Shown here one piece after another: positions 10,417 through 21,780 of a stretch of DNA of 64,000 nt. Both the position numbers and the translations under genes were made by a program. Position 1 is the stretch's first letter, and every line of letters begins with the position of its first letter. The stretch lies in NCBI GenBank assembly GCA_032622095.1, contig CP136067.1, forward strand, positions 131,319,990 to 131,383,989. The letters are read 5' to 3'. Under the pieces are notes generated by a model that saw nothing but the letters and a program-made list of their open reading frames with translations, did not search any database and had not been told where the DNA came from. Source of the DNA: Siphonodentalium dalli. Taxonomy: Eukaryota; Mollusca; Scaphopoda; Gadilida; Siphonodentaliidae.

Positions 10417-10900
10417 CTTGGAGATATTCACTTGCTTAGCTCGACTGGGATACACTTGTACTGGCATATCTGATAGTTTCGTAGTTTTTCAAGAACTTTT
10501 AATTAGATGTCCGAGTGGATGGGATGCGTCTCCTGCAGCGTCCGTGCTTTCTCGTGGGAAATTTTAATAAAATCAATTTTAAGCAATTTGTTGAATTGAT
10601 TTCTTTTCATTCGGCGCATCACATTATGCATATTTGCTTCCAGCGGTCCGCTATCTTTGACCAAATTATTTCCTTCGTGGAAATTATACGCGATTTCTTC
10701 CGCTGTCGATTCGGAAGAAAGACGCCTGCGTGATTGTCCACAGGGAATTTATAACACACATTTTCACAATTAAATATGCCTGGTTCCAATTGTCATCAAA
10801 TTTGTAATAACTAAACAAAGTTTCCGCTTAAGGCAAAACAATATATGTTTGAGAAAAAGGAATCGTAAAACTCCACAAAACCATCCATTAGTAATTCACT
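10417..10900. other. No gene seen
   Basis: A 72-codon frame at 10515-10733 has no recognisable motif. The rest is plain AT-rich DNA. Confidence 0.35.
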
Positions 10901-10904
10901 AATT

Positions 10905-11370
10905 CGATAACGCGCCTGTAGATATCATATTCCACCAGTACAAAATCTGGGAACTTTTTTAAGTCTTGACAGGGAACCTTATAAAATCGAAAACATAACA
11001 CAGGGAATCTATTTTTTTTTATATTATCTGTTTCACAATGATGTACTTCACTACATGTGAAGGTCCCAACTCGAAATATCACGATCAAAGTGACTTTGTG
11101 AGGGATATTGCTTTGCGTTTCTTGCAATTATGGAATTTCTCTTGGGTAATTAATTCAATGTTTATTGCTATATCGGCTCACAAAAGTAACAGAAAAGCAT
11201 TCAATTTAAAGACGGGACCTTTACCTTCAGTGAAGTATATTATTAAGGAACAGATAATAATTAAGAAATATATTCCCCGTGTTATGTTTTCTATTTTATA
11301 ACGTCCCCTGTTAAAACTAGGTGGAATATGATCTCTACGGGCGTTAACAGGGTAGAGACTCATGACATGA
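10905..11370. mobile_element. Inverted-repeat MITE, family A, full copy
   Basis: Left arm TAACGCGCCTGTAGATATCA pairs with a right arm ending ATCTCTACGGGCGTTAACAG. The interior matches 500-780 and 3860-4110. It is uninterrupted and about 460 bp long, giving the native length of the family. The downstream ACATGATCTAGTAATT is a single unit of the 31-bp repeat. Confidence 0.85.
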
Positions 11371-11423
11371 TCTAGTAATTCACATTTACGTCGAAATCGA
11401 TCACAAGAGTTTATAATTGAGAA

Positions 11424-11570
11424 CGCTCTTTATTATCCACCGCATGTGGGTAACTGAAGCATGGACGCTCTTTATTACCTACCACCTGTGGGTAACTGAA
11501 GCATGGGCGCTCTTTATTATCCACCACCTGTGGGTAACTGAAGCATGGACGCTCTTTATAAGAGACATTC
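11424..11570 (-). repeat. 42-bp tandem repeat with CGCTCTTTAT at exact 42-bp spacing
   Basis: CGCTCTTTAT begins at 11424, 11466, 11508 and 11550, exactly 42 bp apart. Units also share CCTGTGGGTAACTGAAGCAT. Diverged monomers with the same 42-bp spacing occur at 49043/49085 and 61640/61682. In the reverse orientation each unit reads AATAAAGAGCG, so it includes an AATAAA polyadenylation-like hexamer. Confidence 0.9.
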
Positions 11571-11838
11571 ATTGGAATATTTTCTGAGCTAAAACATAAT
11601 CTTTTTAATTCGATATCTAGCCACCAACTCCTCTTATTGATGGTACCATGTTTCCGATCTAATCATTGTCTTGTACAAAACAAATTGTGGTTTTATGGTA
11701 TTAGACCGGACAATGCACCATTATTGCAATACATTTCTATTCTGACTCTAGCTGAATTAGATCTAATTTGAAGAACAAAATTATGTCTGTAACTCATGCA
11801 CGACATGTGTAACTCAGATGCAGAATACATAGTAACTG
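11571..11838. other. No feature seen
   Basis: Unique AT-rich DNA between repeats. Confidence 0.3.
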
Positions 11839-12107
11839 TTAAAGGTACTCAATCCGATCAGACGCTCCTAAATTACCATTTCTTTGGCTTCGGGGGTAAA
11901 CAATATTTGATTCGAGTCGATGAACCCACCCATCAAAGCTCAGAGTGATTAGATATCGATGTTTGAAGTTTTCTGTTTCTATTGTCTGTGGACCAGATCT
12001 TGTCAAGGACCACGTGCTCAAACGGACACATTGTGGTTGTAAGATGGATAACTCGAAAATCGAGTGGTTACTATTAACAATAATAACCACTTGATTTTAG
12101 AGTTATG
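11839..12107. mobile_element. T5 element, 3'-truncated copy
   Basis: TTAA then AGGTACTCAATCCGATCAG, then the T5 interior (TTTGGCTTCGGGGGTAAACA). It ends near 12107 within an imperfect hairpin (ATCGAGTGGTTA / TAACCACTTGAT). No right terminus is visible. Confidence 0.75.
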
Positions 12108-12130
12108 TACTAAATTTGGTCATGCATGTG

Positions 12131-12285
12131 ACCATCTCCTGTTATACTCAACAGAATATATGCAACAAATGAACGAATCTGGGCGTGGATTAGTACAAAA
12201 TACACTCATGTGCTCCATGTACTAAGCAATGGCTCAAATTCATTCATTTGTTGCATATATTATGTTGATTATAACAAGAGATGGT
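12131..12285. mobile_element. Hairpin MITE, family D, copy 1
   Basis: Arms ACCATCTCCTGTTATA and its complement TATAACAAGAGATGGT enclose matching inner arms ATATGCAACAAATGAA / TTCATTTGTTGCATAT. The flanking AAATGGCC also recurs at the second copy, 36406-36626. Confidence 0.85.
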
Positions 12286-12885
12286 CCCATAAATGGCCGG
12301 ATTTTGAGTACAGTACCCATTTCACATATTTGTTTTCGATTAGAAAAATATAAGGAATACCAGCTGTAACAAAAGTATGCATGTTGAGAACACATTTTAA
12401 GTCGAAAAGGGGAGATAACTCTACTAAAAAAGACAGGTCGAGCTCACACTCGCAGGTGCAATAAGTTAGCATATAGTGGTAAATATATTGGTGTCAAGGT
12501 AAAAATAAAATTGACCGAATAATGTAGGAATTGAAGTTACGAAAGTAGGGGATATATCCACTAAAACATGAGACGGACCTTATTTCGCAGGTGCAAATGT
12601 TCATGTGGTACTACATATCTGTGCCCAGTTTAAACACAACTCAGTTAAACATGTAGGAATAAAAGCTCGGACAAACGCGCGTCCACGGTTATAGATCGAC
12701 GTACACACGGACTGACGAATGGACACGTTGATTCCTTTATAGACCCACAACTACGTGGTATGAAAAAGAAAAACCGTTATCTACATTTATATTTATCAAC
12801 ATGAAGCCCGTTGTTGTAATTTCAGAACACCATACATGTATTAATATAATAGAAATATGACCGTGTAATTTTGATTCGGCCGAAT
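12286..12885. other. No gene seen
   Basis: AT-rich sequence without motif, repeat boundary or RNA signature that I can support. Confidence 0.35.
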
Positions 12886-12889
12886 TGCC

Positions 12890-12982
12890 CTTAAAAACAC
12901 TTCCTCATATATTTCCGTATTTTAAAACACTTCTTCAAACTGTTCCGCAGTTTAAAACACTTCTTCAAATATATCCATTATT
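12890..12982 (+). repeat. ~30-bp tandem repeat, 3 copies
   Basis: Three successive units of TTTAAAACACTTCTTCAAAT plus a short variable end. Confidence 0.8.
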
Positions 12983-13220
12983 TCGTTAATAATAATCGCT
13001 ATGTAATAGCGTATTTCGTTGTATTTCCTAATTCTAATTTGTAAGCGAAGTTTGTGTAAATGGAAAATTTGCTTTATAATCCAAGAGCTCAAGAGCATGT
13101 ATATATCATCTAATGTGTAATTTGGTACAGAGCGGTTCTTTGAAATTGTGTAAATATGTTTCAAGACACTTCTCCAGTCGTCGGTGGTATATATAGCAAA
13201 TATATAGAGAGTAATTAATT

Positions 13221-13356
13221 GGTTTCGATGATTACGTGACATAATTCACGAGGGGAGCCGGGCCTGGTAAAACCCGAGTGAGCGGAGCGAACGAGGGTTT
13301 TACCCGCGCATAGGACCGGCTACCCGATTGAATTATGTCACGTAATCATCGAAACC
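13221..13356. mobile_element. 136-bp palindromic element with TAAAACCC core
   Basis: Arms GGTTTCGATGATTACGTGAC and its complement. The inner stem GGTAAAACCC / GGGTTTTACC surrounds a GC-rich loop. The core TAAAACCC/GGGTTTTA is shared with the palindrome at 29466-29630. No clear target duplication. Confidence 0.8.
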
Positions 13357-14480
13357 AAATGATTATTCTGTTTATTACACACTTTCAACCACTAAAAGTT
13401 ACTAATTCTAAAGAGAAGATTTGACAAAATAAGCCCAGATTAGATGATTCTCCCATTTTGAACCCCAACGTACAGTTGCGCGTGCAGTTACGCGGATGGA
13501 CACATAATTTAAATAATTGTGACGTAACGATACCGATGGACCTCATTATTTTGATTCACTTTGGTGCGATTCATTTTTAAAGTTTCGGAAATTACAGGAT
13601 ATTTTCTGTCAAAATTGTGTTTATTCTGACCGAACAATAATGGCACTTGGAACGGGATATTGTGAAGATTCTGATGGTGTGTGTAAATAATGTTGGTTCA
13701 TACAGGAAATGTTAGGAAATCGTGCTAAAAGTAGAAAACTAAGTTTTGAAGTGACGATATTTTAATCATCGACGTAAACATACACTCGAAGAGTAACACG
13801 TGGAAATTCAGCTCGGAACTGGATAAATTAATTGTTCACATGGAATTTTGTATAGTTCATTTGACTGGAATATGACATCGTCCGGATCATCGGAGTCGTT
13901 AATAGGTAAGATTCTTCTTCATTTTACCGGTTTATTAACTGCTTCTGCATCATCGTTGGCAGTTCGTTTCTGTTCAAACCATGTTTGAGCCGTAGAAAGT
14001 GAAAGTAGTTCCGGCGTAGGGCGGGACTGTCAAAAATCGCGTGCTCTCACCGGTGACGTAATTCACAGGTGTGACATTATCACTTTTAATTCACCAAGAA
14101 ATCCTTATAAATATGTTATTATGTTCGACTTGATCCTGTGCAATAAAAGTTTTGGGCCAAATGTACATATATATTACCAATTACAAATTAGATGATATAT
14201 ACATGTACATACTAACAATTACAAATAAGATGATATCTAATGCTCGTGATTTCAGGGACATGGCTAGAGAGTCTCCGTTGGGGGTGGGTGCCCAACTAGT
14301 ACCTCAAACTTAACAGCTATTGGAAATATTCAACCTGACACCGCCCTATAAGGTTGGAAATGTCCAACTGATGGCCATTTGAGACCAACATTTTGACACA
14401 TATTTGTAGAAAACTATGCTAATGTTGGTCTAAAAACAATAAAATTTCCCACTTTTTCAGTTATGAAATTTCCAGCTATT
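13357..14480. other. No gene seen
   Basis: Only a short direct repeat (ACAATTACAAATAAGATGAT, twice near 14180-14240) stands out. No convincing open frame. Confidence 0.35.
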
Positions 14481-14489
14481 GAAATTTGA

Positions 14490-14504
14490 CCCCCCCCCCC
14501 CCCC
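14490..14504 (+). repeat. Poly-C tract
   Basis: Fifteen consecutive C. Confidence 0.95.
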
Positions 14505-14509
14505 AAACC

Positions 14510-15404
14510 AACACACTGTTATCAGGTCCCTGTAAGTTGAGTTGAACCAATGGTAAAAAGAAACGATATATTTGCTCGTTACCCGAGACTCCACACACGA
14601 CAAGTGGACTTGTTCCGGACAGCGAAATTCTGGAGTACATTTCAATCTGTCCAGAGTTTTCATAACAAGCGTATGAGTATATTAATTATTCATCAACCGA
14701 TTTCGATCACACGCGAGACACAAAACGCACAGACATGACAGGTTTGAAGTTAGTCTTCAAAAGTATAGATCACTTTAAAAGGATGTGTAGGGGATATGAT
14801 GGTTTATTTTTCCAATAAAATGTGCATACAACGTAGTGTTAACAACACTTGATAAATTCTTGTGTATATTTTGAGGCATGACAGTCAATCTAGGCTGTCT
14901 TCTTGTCACTGGATATTTTTTAAAAACAGTTTATAAATGGCAAGGCATGCATGATTTTGATTTAATGGTGAAAACATTCTCCTCGTCACATCAGCGCAAT
15001 TTCAAGTGCCGAGTAGGTCAGGTGGTTGCAGCATAGGAGCTGGCTATTCTATCAGCGATAATCTATATATTTAAAATAGTAGGATATGTCTGTACATACA
15101 TGTATCACTCTACTGTATGTCTGTTCACGATTTCTCTCCCAGACCCCTGGACCGATTTCAACCACATTTGATGTGGTGACTCGGTTACCCCGGTGGATGT
15201 TATAACGGTGTTAGTTTTTCAAAATTTTAATTTAAAAAAAAAGAAGCGTTTTCTTTTTGTTATATTGGCCCAGGAGTTCTATTTAACAAAAAAAAAATCC
15301 AAAATAAATTTGTTTTAAATATAATTTTTGTTCTTTCTGTTTAATCGCAAAGAGCCCACAGACTCACATAATGGACAAAGGTGCCTTGTGCACAAATGTA
15401 ATTT
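14510..15404. other. No gene seen; short tRNA-like A-box phrase
   Basis: TAGGTCAGGTGG near 15011 resembles an RNA polymerase III A box. The following DNA (15120-15240) has the GACCGATTTCAACCACATTTG phrase style of invertebrate SINE tails, but I cannot fold a tRNA or find a B box at the right distance. Confidence 0.25.
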
Positions 15405-15765
15405 ACATTTAAAGTGATGTGAAACACTCCGGTAGGGTGATCAAATAGAAATGGAGAATAATCTTGCTCAAAGTAGCTATTTTTACGAATATTAATCCAA
15501 ATTGACAACACAGAGCGTCATTCTGATATATTAATTAAATGCGAAATCATTTGTGTTTATCGCCGATATTCGCGTCCCGAATCGAGATGCAAATATTTAC
15601 AATTGGGCGTAGTTCCGACGATGTTTTATTTTGAGTGGTATCGTCGATTTCTTTGAAATTTTCGGCGATGTTAGTAGAATGCTACATTCCCCAGGTTGGC
15701 ATAACCCCTGAGTACAAACTTATCAGTTTTACGCACCCGAACAAGTCCATAATATGTCTTTAAAT
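15405..15765 (+). repeat. Interspersed repeat R1, copy 2
   Basis: Co-linear with 9190-9575 and 31115-31495, with the same start (AAAGTGATGTGAAACACTCC) and end (ATAATATGTCTTTAAA). Confidence 0.85.
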
Positions 15766-15769
15766 GTCG

Positions 15770-17070
15770 ATGTTTTTGCTGATAACGAACTGACAATGAT
15801 TCTGCTAAGGATACGTTCACACTCGCACCTTTCCATGCATGGTACATGCATTTTTTTCAGGCATGTCGTCGCAGAAAACCACATGGTGCCAGAAAATGAA
15901 CGGCAACATTCATTTCTCAGTTCCGAGGACTTAATATTCTTAGGTAGTTGTATGATGAATTCAAAACTCATTCATTCACGGAATATTATTTTGAACATTT
16001 GGGCGTGGAACTAGTGAAACAGCTTTCAATGCGGGCTACATAGATGCAATTATCATATGTTTGAACTGTAAATTTATGGATTTATTATAATATATTGCCA
16101 ACCGCCTTGAAACGTCGGCGACATGCGCTATACAAGAAATGTTTGATGTGATATACAAGAAAACCAATGTCAGAAATGGTAACTCGCTCAAGATCATATA
16201 TTATATACCCATGATTGTAATTATAGAATATAAGATATATTGGTTTTGCGAATGACAAACTCAGAATTCCGTTAAAATAACAATAACAACCAGCACCTAA
16301 TTAACGAACCGGCGGCCGACTCAGCCCGTCTCCGACCACAACCCTCAGCGGGCTACAGAACGAAAAATGTCTATAAAATTTTAAATATAAGACTTACAAA
16401 TTATCTTTTTCATTTCTTTTATTTGTAATTGGCATAGCTTATCACAAACCAAAAATCAACATTATATTGATATAATGTTAACGACAATAAACGAAATTGA
16501 AATTCCCAACTACACCTATTACCGGACTCGGCCTCCGGTCGCAGTTCGACTTTTAATCCTCCCAAAAATTCCAATTCTATAAATAAAACACCCATGCGCC
16601 CAGGCGAAACATGAATCTCTACATTAGTATACACACGTAATACAATGCTTCTTTACTAAAGATAATGACATGATAACTAAAATGTCTGTAGTTCCACAAT
16701 GTAACGGCGCTACTGACATTTTCCTGCAGATACCTGTATGATTGATTCTTGCTATAGATAATTGCATGCTATTTACAGGTAAATTTCGGTAGCATCGACG
16801 TACAAAACATTTACTTCCGATGTAGTTAACTGTGGCGCAGATGCATTTATATGCATGTTTCTGTTCATATTCTGGCACTATTCTGGTTTTCTATACGACG
16901 AAATGCATGCAAACCATACCGTGCAAACTTACGTGCGTATACGAATGTACCCTAGAACGTACCCTATACGAATGTACCCTAGAACGACGTTGCGTGTGAA
17001 ATTGATGAACATAACTACTTTATTTTGCATCCCCATTCGAAGTCTTCCCCATTATATTTATTCTCCCTTT
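15770..17070. other. No gene seen
   Basis: Opposing open frames at 15729-15971 and 15754-16014 mirror each other and lack motifs. A short duplication of TACGAATGTACCCTAGAACG occurs at 16940-16985. No RNA gene recognised. Confidence 0.4.
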
Positions 17071-17076
17071 CAGTAA

Positions 17077-17705
17077 TAAAAATATACATTGGAATGTTAT
17101 ATTATTCATTTAGAGGAATATTCAGGATAAATGAGCCGACGACAGACTGATTAAAATATAATACAAGTGAAGAAGGATTCCTATTTTTTGTGGGAAATGT
17201 TCAGATAAGAAGTTCAATAAACGACCATTTTATCTGAACAATTCCTATGGGATAACTGCTCATCAAAGAAGCTTTAGTACATAAAGGGTTACATTTATTA
17301 TCTGAACAATTGTTATGGTATAACTACTAATCAATGATGCTTTAGTACAGATAGGGTTACATTTCTTATCTGAACAATTTATATGGGATAACTACTAATC
17401 AATGATGCTTTAGTACAGAAAGGGTTAAATTTATTATCTGAACAATTACTATGGATAACTACTAACCAATGATGCTTTAGTATAGAAAGGGTTACATTAT
17501 TATCTGAACATTTCATATGTGATAACTACTCATCAATGATGCTTTAGTATAGAAATGGTTACATTTATTATCTGAACAATTCCTGGGTTAACTACTCACC
17601 AATGATGCTTTAGCATAGAAAGTGTTAAACTTATTATCTGAACATTTTCTATGGCATAACTACTAACCAATAATGCTTTAGTGTAGAAAGGGTTTATACT
17701 TGCGC
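17077..17705. mobile_element. T4 MITE whose right end is expanded into a ~65-bp tandem array
   Basis: 17077-17230 is the T4 interior (TATACATTGGAATG, GACGACAGACTG, GAAGAAGGATTC). The right arm then repeats about seven times: each unit contains TTTATTATCTGAACAATT, ACTACTAATCAATGATGC, and TTTAGTATAGAAAGGGTTA. In simple T4 copies this terminal segment occurs once, so the array is made of repeated transposon ends. Confidence 0.85.
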
Positions 17706-17830
17706 CGAGTTATCACTCAAGAGTGAAGATCACATTTAAATGTCAGCATTAGAGATGTGGAGATCAATCGATGGCACATCGCGTGGCATAATTATTCTGA
17801 AGAGTGACCGCAAGGGCAGTAATTCACAGA
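17706..17830. other. No feature seen
   Basis: Short unique spacer. Confidence 0.3.
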
Positions 17831-17832
17831 AA

Positions 17833-17985
17833 CGTGTAACTATGGGGCTTCCCAGGGACGTGTAACTATGGGGCTTCCCAGGGACGTGTAACTATGGGGC
17901 TTCCCAGGGACGTGTAACTATGGGGCTTCCCAGGGACGTGTAACTATGGGGCTTCCCAGGGACGTGTAACTATGGGGCTTCCCAG
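17833..17985 (+). repeat. 26-bp tandem repeat, 6 perfect copies
   Basis: Unit contains CGTGTAACTATGGGGCTTCC then CAGGGA. No differences between the copies, so the array is recent or homogenised. Confidence 0.97.
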
Positions 17986-18049
17986 CTGATTGATTCGATA
18001 CAATCTGATGGAATTCATCACTTTCTTCACTAAATACTCAACGATGATG

Positions 18050-18480
18050 TAGGAAGTGTTCAGATAATAAGTTCAACAAACGCCCATATGTGACCCGTCA
18101 TATCAAAACCATGCAGTCATAAGATATGTGTTGCATGCATGCTATAGAGTGTGATAGTGACAAGAGCTTTACATAGGTCGCACACTTAAGGGGGTACCTT
18201 GTTGCGGTCCAAAGTTATAGGATTTTGAATGTCAGTGTCGACATGAACGGACGATTCCAGATATAATCAGAGATAATTTAAAGACAACATATTAGCTAAA
18301 TTCTGAATAAAAGTACACCATTATATGTCCAAATTACAAAAGCACAAATATATAGACACAAATTCACTTTATGCTATACTTCATGTCGATATAGTATAAC
18401 TCTATACAAAAGTGTCAAAAACAAAACTCTTATTTTTTCTGATCTTTTGCATTTTTATTATATTTTATGTATTTAATCAA
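18050..18480. repeat. T4 fragment joined to a TGTGACCCG(C/T)CATA repeat
   Basis: GTTCAGATAATAAGTTCAAC is followed by CATATGTGACCCGTCATATC. The same T4-to-TGTGACCC junction is seen around 22927, and the TGTGACCC block also at 44888. The remainder is AT-rich without genes. Confidence 0.6.
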
Positions 18481-18484
18481 TATT

Positions 18485-20290
18485 AGAAATGCCGACTTGT
18501 GCTTCCTGTTCGTGTGCTTCCTGGATTCGCAAAAAGCCTTCGACCGAGTGTGGCACACAGGTCTCCTTGTAAAATTACATAAGCTCGGTTTTTGAGGCTA
18601 ATCCGTAACATGTACGAGGACTGCTTCATTCGTGTTTTGTGTAATGCTAGTATGTCGGAATCGTTCAAGGTTGACCAAGGAACAAGACAAGGGGCAGTGC
18701 CGTCACCGTTTTTCTACTTGGTATACATTGACGAGCTGTTGAATATTCTGATGGAGAATGAGAGAGGGTTCTCCATAGGATCTACCAAATGTACAGCACC
18801 CACTACGGCCGACGACATAACCCTAATTTCACACACTAAAACAGGCCTCGACGAACTACTCACAATTTGTTTCAATTACAGTATACGGTGGAGATTTAAT
18901 TTCTAAATAACAAAAAAGTGTCATTGTCGTATTCAATGAGCCGGCTGGACAACGCAATGATATAAACATATCGTGGAGTATAGGAGATATTCAACTAACC
19001 GAAACTACAAAATGCACCCATCTTGGTATCATGCAATTCCAATCTTCAAATAGCACACATCGAGCCGAACAGATAGCACAGAGAAGCGAAACACTTACTT
19101 TGGAATTTCAAGTCGAGTCATCTTAGATCGTGTTCTCCAACTACACTTAAAAAAATTCTCAAATGTGTCATCCTACCGAAGGCCCTGTATGGATGTGAAT
19201 TATTGTGCTCCCCGAGAAAGGGGGGGGGGGGGTTGTGGTATATTAATAATGGAACAAGCATTTCGAACATGTATAAAGCATATGCAAGGACTCCCTACTC
19301 GAACAAGTACCAAACTCGCAGTTAGCCTGTTGGGTCTGCTTCCAATCGAACGTGAACTTCACATCAAGAAATTAAACTTTCTCGAAACCATTCTTCACTT
19401 GCCACTGGAACATCAGGTTCCATTGCATATATTTCTCCAAAAACTGTATAAGCTCAGGCTATTCAAACAACGTGTTTCTGGGTTCGCTCCGGACATTCAC
19501 AAAATTTTAGAACAGTATGAACTATCTTACTTTCTTTTCGACTTCCTGGATAATGGTTTTTTCCCAAATAGGATTGAGTGAAAGTTACTACGCACGCGAA
19601 TGGTCGTTTGAAGTTAGCATGGACAGAAACCTGTTAACATTTTCTGATGTTCACAAACACCCACTATCAACATGGAAGATCTGGGACATTCTCAAAAAAA
19701 ATACACACACTAAGGTCGATATGCGCCATCTAGGGCTTCTTCTGAACAAGACAACATATCTTAATAACCTTCAGTGCTGTATGTGTTCCTCAAAATATGA
19801 CAATGAAGTCTTGCATGCATTATTCGATTGTAACAGCCCCGTTATATATTTGCTGAGGAATAACTTCTGGGAGTCAATTATAAATAGGCATGGAGTGGAG
19901 ACGTATCCGTTCTTGGATTCATTGAACCAACGCCATTTACTCTCTTTGCTTCTTGGAGGAACTGAAATTGGAATGCCCACAGACCGTTTGAATGCGATAA
20001 TAATACACGCTGCTTCATTCCTCTTTCAAGCCTGTCAGCTGATGTATGGGAAAACATCGACATGGATCTGAGTTGGTGCCGGCTACAGCAGACCAGATGG
20101 TCAACACGTGAATCTGACTTTTACATACTAATCAGGAATATATAGCTATTTGCATGCATATCCATATGCATGCGAGGTGTACTTATAATGTGTTTTTCCA
20201 TAAATGTGTAAATACTATTTATTGTTGTGTATATATGAATGTTGTATATGTGCTCTCCAGTGATGGAGGTTACCAATAAATATATCAGTC
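18485..20290 (+). pseudogene. Non-LTR retrotransposon fragment B (reverse transcriptase to C-terminus)
   Basis: A 5'-truncated, frameshifted LINE ORF2. Reverse transcriptase motif A reads FLDSQKAFD near 18510-18540, interrupted by stops at about 18594-18600. RQGA lies near 18690. The catalytic YADD box is TADD near 18806, so the first residue is lost. Frames continue at 19165-19581 and 19517-20071. The C-terminal CCHC-like motif C-X2-C-X9-H-X4-C (residues 87, 90, 100 and 105 of the last frame) matches LINE A exactly in spacing. The 3' end is probably near TACCAATAAATATATCAG at 20270-20290. A 13-base G run (19220) lies in one frame. No function remains. Confidence 0.85.
19220..19232 (+). repeat. 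Poly-G tract in LINE B
   Basis: A run of G inside the coding remnant, a likely frameshift source. Confidence 0.9.
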
Positions 20291-20349
20291 CAATATATAC
20301 ATATGTATTGATTAATCGGGTCGGATAATCAAATTATAAAAGGGATAAA

Positions 20350-20766
20350 GGTGCATAATGCGAATTAACGCTCCCAACTTACTTTTTCTTTGGCTTCGGG
20401 GATAAAAAATATTTGTTTCGAGTCGAGGAACCCACCTATATATCAAAGCTCAGAGTGATCAGATATTGATTTTTTTTAATTTGTTGTTTCACGATATGTG
20501 TACTTATTTGTGGCCTGGAAAAGTCGTCAAACCAACGGTCTCGGTTAGTAGCACTAAAACCACGGAACCGGGGTTGGACGAATCTCTGAAATCACGGAAC
20601 GGAGCTGGATGAATCCAATACGGCTATGACCCAGTGATCTCGCTTATTGTGTTGTAAGTAATCGATTCTTATAACTAAAGCGTATTTTGATGAAATTTTG
20701 AAGAAATGTTCTTGTTGTTGTGACTTGATGATATGGGAACCGTCTGGTCGGATTGAGTACCTTTAA
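20350..20766. mobile_element. T5 element, left end decayed
   Basis: The right end CGGATTGAGTACCT is followed by TTAA (20763-20766). The interior matches other T5 copies (TTTGGCTTCGGGGATAAA, CAAAGCTCAGAGTGATC). The left terminus is not recognisable. Confidence 0.75.
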
Positions 20767-21020
20767 GGTGATGTTGAGATGAGAAATTTTACCAACCTCC
20801 TAGACACCTCAGTTAACCATAGCTCGGAAAGGAATTGATGTCACCAATTACAATTAATTGTAAATAGTAAATTAGACACATTGTTTAACTCAAAGATCGT
20901 CTAACTACTGTTGGATTGCAAGGAGAGATTGTTCATACCTCGGAATTAGTTGATATGTTTTGAACATATAAAAGTGTTATAAAAATTAACTTAAATCAAA
21001 TTGTAGTTGCATCATTACGT
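20767..21020. other. No feature seen
   Basis: Spacer before the 65-bp array. Confidence 0.3.
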
Positions 21021-21029
21021 TAAACCTTT

Positions 21030-21780
21030 CTATGATAAGGAAATGTTCAGATAATAAGTTTAACCCTTCTATTATAAGACATCACTGACGAGTAATTCCC
21101 TTAGGAAATGTTCAGATAATAAGTTTAACCCTTCTATTATAAGACATCACTGACGAGTAATTCCCTTGGGAAATCTTCAGATAATAAGTTTAACCCTTCT
21201 ATTATAAGACATCACTGACGAGTAGTTCCCTTAGGAAATGTTCAGATAATAAGTTTAACCCTTCTATTATAAGACATCACTGACGAGTAGTTCCCTTGGG
21301 AAATGTTCAGATAATAAGTTTAACCCTTCTATTATAAGACATCACTGACGAGTAGTTCCCTTATGAAATGTTCAGATAATAAGTTTAACCCTTCTATTAT
21401 AAGACATCACTGACGAGTAATTCCCTTGGGAAATCTTCAGATAATAAGTTTAACCCTTCTATTATAAGACATCACTGACGAGTAGTTCCCTTAGGGAATG
21501 TTCAGATAATAAGTTTAACCCTTCTATTATAAGACATCACTGACGAGTAGTTCCCTTGGGAAATGTTCAGATAATAAGTTTAACCCTTCTATTATAAGAC
21601 ATCACTGACGAGTAGTTCCCTTAGGAAATGTTCAGATAATAAGTTTAACCCTTCTATTATAAGACATCACTGACGAGTAGTTCCCTTAGGAAATGTTCAG
21701 ATAATAAGTTTAACCCTTCTGTTATAAGACATCGCCGACGAGTAGTTCCCTTAGGAAATGTTCAGATAATAAGTTCAATA
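21030..21780 (+). repeat. 65-bp array of T4 MITE ends, about 11 copies
   Basis: Each unit holds GGAAATGTTCAGATAATAAG, then TTTAACCCTTCTATTATAAG and ACATCACTGACGAGTAGTTC. This is the T4 terminus (TTTAACCCTT...) with its subterminal block. Variants (AATCTTCAG, AGGGAATG, TTATGAAATG) recur in ordered combinations, hinting at multi-unit amplification. Confidence 0.95.

Noticed and set aside
15005-15060. tRNA gene suggested by an A-box-like TAGGTCAGGTGG
   Set aside because: No acceptor-stem pairing or B box at a suitable distance.
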